Assembly (NCBI GenBank): GCA_035527455.1
Contig: DATLAN010000050.1
Location: 1-8,362 of the forward strand
DNA length: 8,362 nucleotides
Direction of reading: 5' to 3'
Source of the DNA: DATLAN01 sp035527455
GTDB taxonomy: Bacteria; Planctomycetota; Planctomycetia; Pirellulales; Thermoguttaceae
In this document: piece by piece, positions 5,926 to 8,362 of the stretch
How the letters are laid out: each line of letters opens with the position of its first letter
Numbering within the stretch: position 1 is the first letter of the stretch
The notes under the pieces: generated by a model
What the model saw: the letters and a program-made list of their open reading frames with translations, nothing else
Told to the model about the DNA's origin: nothing
The model's database searches: none
Made by a program: the position numbers and the translations under genes

Positions 5926-5980
5926 CATCATTCCTAATTTATCATTCATCATTCCTAATTCATCATTCCTCATTCATCAT
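5926..5980 (-). repeat. ATTCATCATTCCTAAT low-complexity array at a stop codon
   Basis: On the plus strand this is an imperfect array built from CATCATTCCTAATT and ATCATTCATC-type units. On the minus strand it begins GATGATGAATGAGGAATGAT and supplies the last residues (Asp-Asp-Glu) and the TGA stop (5972-5970) of the receiver-like gene. Its AT-rich, low-complexity composition contrasts sharply with the GC-rich surroundings. Confidence 0.9.
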
Positions 5981-6455
5981 CCCCCCACGGCAAGCGCGCC
6001 CAAATCTCTTGCTTTGCGGTTCGCGGCGGCGACGGCGCCTCCGCAAGGTGGCGGCAGGCCAATTGGGCAACCGGGCCGAGCCGGCCGGTGGAAGTGGTGA
6101 AATGCACCGCACCCGCCTCGCGCAGCAACCACTCGTAGTGGGCCAACGAGCGATCCGCCACGATCGCCACTCGGGCTAAGGGAAAGTCTCGCTCCAGACG
6201 GGTCATCTGTCGCAGCAAAGCGTCGACGTGGACGGCGCTCAGTTCCACGACGACGAACCCGCCCGGCGATTCGGCCAGCATTTCCCAGCATTCGGCCAGA
6301 CTCCGGGTCTCCCGGATCCGCACGCCCGCGCCCGCCAATTCGCGACGCAACGCAACGGCCCAACGTCCGGTGCGCTCGCAGACGATCACCCGGGCCGGCA
6401 GGGCCCCTTCGGGCAAGAGGACGGATCGGCGGCCGGTAGGGGTTTCTGTTTTCAT
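5970..6455 (-). CDS. Degenerate receiver-like (pseudo-response-regulator) protein
   Basis: The protein is 161 aa. Residues 21-137 follow the alpha/beta order of a CheY-like receiver: strand ARVIVCER (21-28), helix, strand GFVVVELSA (66-74), helix, strand LARVAIVAD (93-101), helix YEWLLREAGA (107-116), strand VHFTTS (117-122), final helix. Key receiver residues are changed: only one acid (Glu27) remains after strand 1, Glu71 sits where the phospho-accepting Asp is expected, Ala100 replaces the Thr/Ser, and Thr121 replaces the Lys. Assignment is by eye and moderate. The start at ATG 6455 is preferred over the GTG at 6524, because the extra N-terminus would be encoded by the inverted repeat at 6477-6551; no strong Shine-Dalgarno is visible. 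It lies 134 nt downstream of the NtrC-family gene on the same strand, so a functional partnership is plausible. The C-terminal DDE and the stop lie inside an AT-rich repeat array. Confidence 0.7.
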   Translation of the reverse strand: MKTETPTGRRSVLLPEGALPARVIVCERTGRWAVALRRELAGAGVRIRETRSLAECWEMLAESPGGFVVVELSAVHVDALLRQMTRLERDFPLARVAIVADRSLAHYEWLLREAGAVHFTTSTGRLGPVAQLACRHLAEAPSPPRTAKQEIWARLPWGDDE

Positions 6456-6476
6456 CCCGCGGACATTGTCCAATTC

Positions 6477-6551
6477 GGTGGCACGCCCTGAGGAACGAAG
6501 GGCGTGATTTGGCAGGTTTTCCACGCCCTTCGTTCCTCAGGGCGTGCCACC
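6477..6551. repeat. Perfect 30-bp inverted repeat, 15-nt loop
   Basis: Arm 6477-6506 (starting GGTGGCACGCCCTGAGGAAC and ending GAAGGGCGTG) is the exact reverse complement of 6522-6551, with the loop at 6507-6521. It lies between the NtrC-like gene (stop at 6590) and the start of the receiver-like gene (6455), 21 nt before that ATG, so the transcript would carry a very stable hairpin in the leader. No long T-tract follows, so it is not a textbook terminator. The first 20 bases of the arm recur at 8343-8362 with one change, so this is a dispersed repeat. No target-site duplication is evident. Confidence 0.95.
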
Positions 6552-6576
6552 CTCGCTCAAAAAACGTACAGGTTAT

Positions 6577-6588
6577 TTCCGCGCGGAA
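6577..6588. other. 12-bp perfect palindrome next to a stop codon
   Basis: TTCCGCGCGGAA is self-complementary and lies one base past the stop codon (6590-6592) of the NtrC-like gene in that gene's reading direction. About a dozen bases further on in the same sense comes TTTTTT. Hairpin plus T-run is loosely terminator-like, but the spacing is poor; it could equally be a protein-binding site. Confidence 0.4.
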
Positions 6589-6589
6589 C

Positions 6590-7978
6590 CTACTCGTCCT
6601 TTTCCAGTCCCAACTGGAGCAACCTTCGATAGAGCCTCGGGCGGGTCATGCCCAGCAGTCGGGCGGCTTGGGCCTTGTTGCCTTTCGCCCGGTTCATCGC
6701 CCGGTGGATCAACTCGCGTTCCACGTCTTCGAGAAACTCGTCCAGGACGATCGTGCTCTCGCGCCGGGGAGGATGGGCCGCCGCTTCGGCCGCCAGGTGG
6801 ATCCGCTTCGGCAGGTCGGCCACGTCGATCCGCGGTCCTTCGGCCCGTGCATGGGCCTCGGCAACGGCCGCCGCCAATTCGTCGAGGTTTCCCGGCCAGT
6901 CGTAGGCGTCGAGTCGGTCCAGGGCCTCCGGCGTGAAGCCGCCAAGCTGACGGGTTCCCCGCGAGTTGGCTTCTTCCAGGAACAGTTGGGCCAGCAGAGG
7001 CAGGTCCTCGCGCCGGGAAGCCAGTGAGGGCATCTCGATCGTGATCGTGCTCAGCCCGGCCGCCAGATCCTCGCGAAAGTCGCCGCCGCGGACCAACTCG
7101 CCCAACGGTTGTGCGGCGGTCGCCACCAGCCGCAAGGGAAACGGCCGGCGCAGCAGCGTCGCCGCCAATTCCGCCTGGACTTCCCGAGGAAGCCGATCGA
7201 CGCCGTTCAACAGAAGCGTGCTGCGGCGGGCGTTTTCGCCCAGCGGGCTGCCCCTTGCCAGCGCCGCGACCGTGGATCGAATCAAGTCGCTCTCCAACGC
7301 GGAACAGGCCAAGGGAACCAGCGAACCGAGGCGCTGCGGATCGCCGCCGTAATGGATCGCCGCGGCCGTGTGCCGGCGTCCGCTGCCGGGTGGACCCACC
7401 AGGAGCACGCTGGCCCGGCCGAGGACGGCCAACTCGAGCTGCGCCCGAACGCGGCGCATCGCCGGGCTGTTGCCGATCAGCCGGTCGGCCCGATAGCGGG
7501 CGGCCGCCTCGCGGCGGAATCGCCGAACCCGTTCGTGCAGGTCGATCGAATCGGGTTCGGCCGACGGCGGCGGGGCCGAAGCGTCGCCGTCGGACTCGAG
7601 CATGTCTTCCCGGTCAAGGATAGCAACCAGACCGATCACGTCCTCCGCGGAGGTCCCCAGCGGAATGAAGGTTGCCCGACGCCGTCGCAAGCCGTTGTCG
7701 CCGCCGGGACACGAGACGGTGGCCGAGAGTCGACGGCCTGCCATGGCTTCCGGCGGGGGACCCAGTCCGGCGGCCACGGCGTCCGGCCCGAGGGCCTCGG
7801 GACCGGAGTGATAGGTACACCGCCGGCCGAGCAAACCTTCGGCTGCCCGGCCGAGCCACTGGCGGCACGCCCGGTTGCAGAAGACGAGCGTCAACTCGTC
7901 ATCCAGCACATAGACGGGCTGGCTGGCCGAGTTGAGCGTTCTGGCCAATCCGGCGGCGGAGATCCGTGGGTGGGTCAT
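6590..7978 (-). CDS. PAS-AAA-Fis regulator of the sigma-54 activator family with degenerate ATPase
   Basis: The protein is 462 aa. Residues 8-122 form a PAS domain (VYVLDDELTLVFCNRACRQW, GLLGRR, FIPLG...VIGLVAIL). Residues 165-395 follow the NtrC-type AAA+ domain: LIGNSPAMRRVRAQLE (167-182), RREDLPLLAQLFLEE (322-336), TPEALDRLDAYDWPGN (349-364). Residues 415-455 form a Fis-type helix-turn-helix (GNKAQAARLLGMTRPRLYRRL). The catalytic motifs are altered: Walker A is GPPGSGRR (195-202) with Arg in place of Lys; Walker B is TLLLNG (254-259) with Asn-Gly in place of Asp-Glu; the GAFTGA loop is missing, with a shortened 231-253 segment; FRxDLxxRL is FREDLAAGL (301-309); and the sensor II Arg in WPGNxRE is Asp366. 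It should bind DNA but is unlikely to hydrolyse ATP or remodel sigma-54 holoenzyme. The ATG at 7978 has no clear Shine-Dalgarno; it is kept because the PAS domain begins shortly after it. Confidence 0.85.
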   Translation of the reverse strand: MTHPRISAAGLARTLNSASQPVYVLDDELTLVFCNRACRQWLGRAAEGLLGRRCTYHSGPEALGPDAVAAGLGPPPEAMAGRRLSATVSCPGGDNGLRRRRATFIPLGTSAEDVIGLVAILDREDMLESDGDASAPPPSAEPDSIDLHERVRRFRREAAARYRADRLIGNSPAMRRVRAQLELAVLGRASVLLVGPPGSGRRHTAAAIHYGGDPQRLGSLVPLACSALESDLIRSTVAALARGSPLGENARRSTLLLNGVDRLPREVQAELAATLLRRPFPLRLVATAAQPLGELVRGGDFREDLAAGLSTITIEMPSLASRREDLPLLAQLFLEEANSRGTRQLGGFTPEALDRLDAYDWPGNLDELAAAVAEAHARAEGPRIDVADLPKRIHLAAEAAAHPPRRESTIVLDEFLEDVERELIHRAMNRAKGNKAQAARLLGMTRPRLYRRLLQLGLEKDE

Positions 7979-8045
7979 ACGGGGTCTGTTTGCTGGTTTT
8001 CTGGTTCTTCGGGCAATTTCGTGGCTGCCGGGTGAAACAGCGGAT

Positions 8046-8162
8046 TCAATTGCCGGAAGAGTACGGGTTCCTCTTCTCTGTTCAAGACGCTCGAAGACGT
8101 GGAATCAGAGAAGAGGAACCCGTACTCGTCCGTGTCGTCAGCTTCGAAGGACCGGAAATTGA
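8046..8162. repeat. Nested inverted-repeat element upstream of the PAS-AAA-Fis gene
   Basis: The inner arms 8059-8079 (GAGTACGGGTTCCTCTTCTC plus T) and 8107-8127 are perfect 21-bp reverse complements around a 27-nt loop. The outer arms TCAATTGCCGG (8046-8056) and CCGGAAATTGA (8152-8162) pair at 10 of 11 positions. As RNA on either strand this would fold into a long stable structure. It begins 68 nt upstream of the ATG at 7978, so it lies in the promoter or leader of that gene. It could be a small dispersed repeat, a structured leader or a binding site; the sequence does not decide between these. Confidence 0.85.
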
Positions 8163-8211
8163 GCCGCGGAAATCACTGAAGAACCATTTCTTGCCGCAAT
8201 TCGCCCGCGCG

Positions 8212-8229
8212 GTGACAGGTAGCTGTCAC
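8212..8229. other. GTGACAG...CTGTCAC dyad
   Basis: GTGACAG-GTAG-CTGTCAC is a perfect 7-bp dyad with a 4-nt centre, upstream of the PAS-AAA-Fis gene. Dyads of this size can be operators or the tips of small hairpins. No partner copy is present elsewhere in the window, so its role is open. Confidence 0.5.
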
Positions 8230-8279
8230 ACGTACCCGGTATAACAGGAACGAGCGAAAAGGGAAAGTCGAACGGGCCA

Positions 8280-8310
8280 TCACCCCGGACTGCGGGGCAG
8301 GCCGGGGTGA
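8280..8310. other. GC-rich hairpin, possible terminator
   Basis: TCACCCCGG (8280-8288) pairs perfectly with CCGGGGTGA (8302-8310) around a 13-nt loop that itself contains GCGGGG. No T-rich tail of the classic kind follows on the plus strand (CGGTTTGGCA). It lies in the 384-nt stretch between the start of the PAS-AAA-Fis gene and the window edge; the only other content there is the nested inverted repeat, the small dyad at 8212 and the repeat fragment at 8343. Confidence 0.45.
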
Positions 8311-8342
8311 CGGTTTGGCATTAAGTTCGGGATGTCACGGCG

Positions 8343-8362
8343 GGTGGCACGCCCCGAGGAAC
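8343..8362 (+). repeat. Start of a second copy of the 30-bp inverted-repeat arm, cut by the window edge
   Basis: GGTGGCACGCCCCGAGGAAC matches the first 20 bases of the arm at 6477 at 19 of 20 positions (one T to C change). The window ends inside it, so whether the matching second arm follows cannot be seen. Confidence 0.85.

Noticed and set aside
6477..6506. TGGCACG in the inverted repeat as a sigma-54 -24 element beside an NtrC-family gene
   Set aside because: TGGCACG matches the -24 box, but the required TTGCW-like -12 box is missing at the right spacing (CCCTGAGG follows), and the motif is part of a dispersed repeat.
7966..8244. Plus-strand frame of 92 codons at the right end
   Set aside because: It begins inside the PAS-AAA-Fis gene on the other strand, has no Shine-Dalgarno, and its middle is encoded by the two arms of the inverted repeat (EEYGFLFS and REEEPVL). 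The translation is not absurd, so a small gene is not fully excluded, but I do not support it.
6477..8362. Region bracketed by two copies of the 30-bp repeat arm considered as a transposon
   Set aside because: The enclosed gene is a regulator, there is no transposase, each complete copy is itself an inverted repeat, and no target duplication is visible; shared dispersed repeats explain it more simply.

Overview
The window reads as a GC-rich chromosomal segment of a planctomycete-like bacterium, perhaps Pirellulales. I infer this from gene style and cannot test it here. The grounds are a tandem pair of secreted HEAT-repeat proteins carrying a 'GYV.(F/Y).GR(W/Y)' segment, a lone Flp-type pilin, sparse intergenic regions packed with palindromic and low-complexity repeats, and loosely packed genes on both strands. 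No rRNA, tRNA, CRISPR array, transposase or phage gene was seen.

Layout. 1-301 holds no gene I can support. 302-466 (+) is a small Flp pilin. A long inverted repeat with a (TC)16 tract in its loop fills the convergent gap that follows. 639-1853 and 2140-3357 (both -) are paralogous exported HEAT-repeat proteins. Between them lie two oppositely oriented G4-type heptad arrays and the first copy of a palindromic repeat. A divergent promoter region separates the second HEAT gene from moaB (3497-4006, +). Next come a membrane-anchored DNase I-like protein whose active site is largely replaced (4229-5185, +) and a small soluble protein with an ATPGP motif (5332-5787, +). The right third is on the minus strand: a PAS-AAA-Fis regulator of the sigma-54-activator family (6590-7978) and, downstream of it, a receiver-like protein (5970-6455).

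Two themes stand out. First, the right-hand regulators form a 'pseudo' signalling pair. The NtrC-family protein keeps its PAS and Fis-type DNA-binding domains but has lost the Walker A lysine, the Walker B acidic pair, the GAFTGA loop and the sensor II arginine. The receiver-like partner has Glu where the phospho-accepting Asp is expected and lacks the conserved Thr/Ser and Lys. A perfect 30-bp inverted repeat separates the two genes, and the start of another copy appears at the right edge of the window. Second, a composite repeat occurs three times in the same orientation relative to a neighbouring gene: stop codon, then a low-complexity array, then a hairpin-rich element of about 85-100 bp with the core GGCGGGCTTGCCCGCC. 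It follows the second HEAT gene, moaB and the receiver-like gene. This looks like a 3'-end-associated repeat family rather than random intergenic clutter.

The genes do not form one obvious pathway. moaB belongs to molybdenum-cofactor synthesis, with no other moa/mog gene in view. The HEAT proteins and the DNase I-like protein are predicted to act outside the cytoplasm or at the membrane. The pilin would need Tad secretion genes that are not present here.
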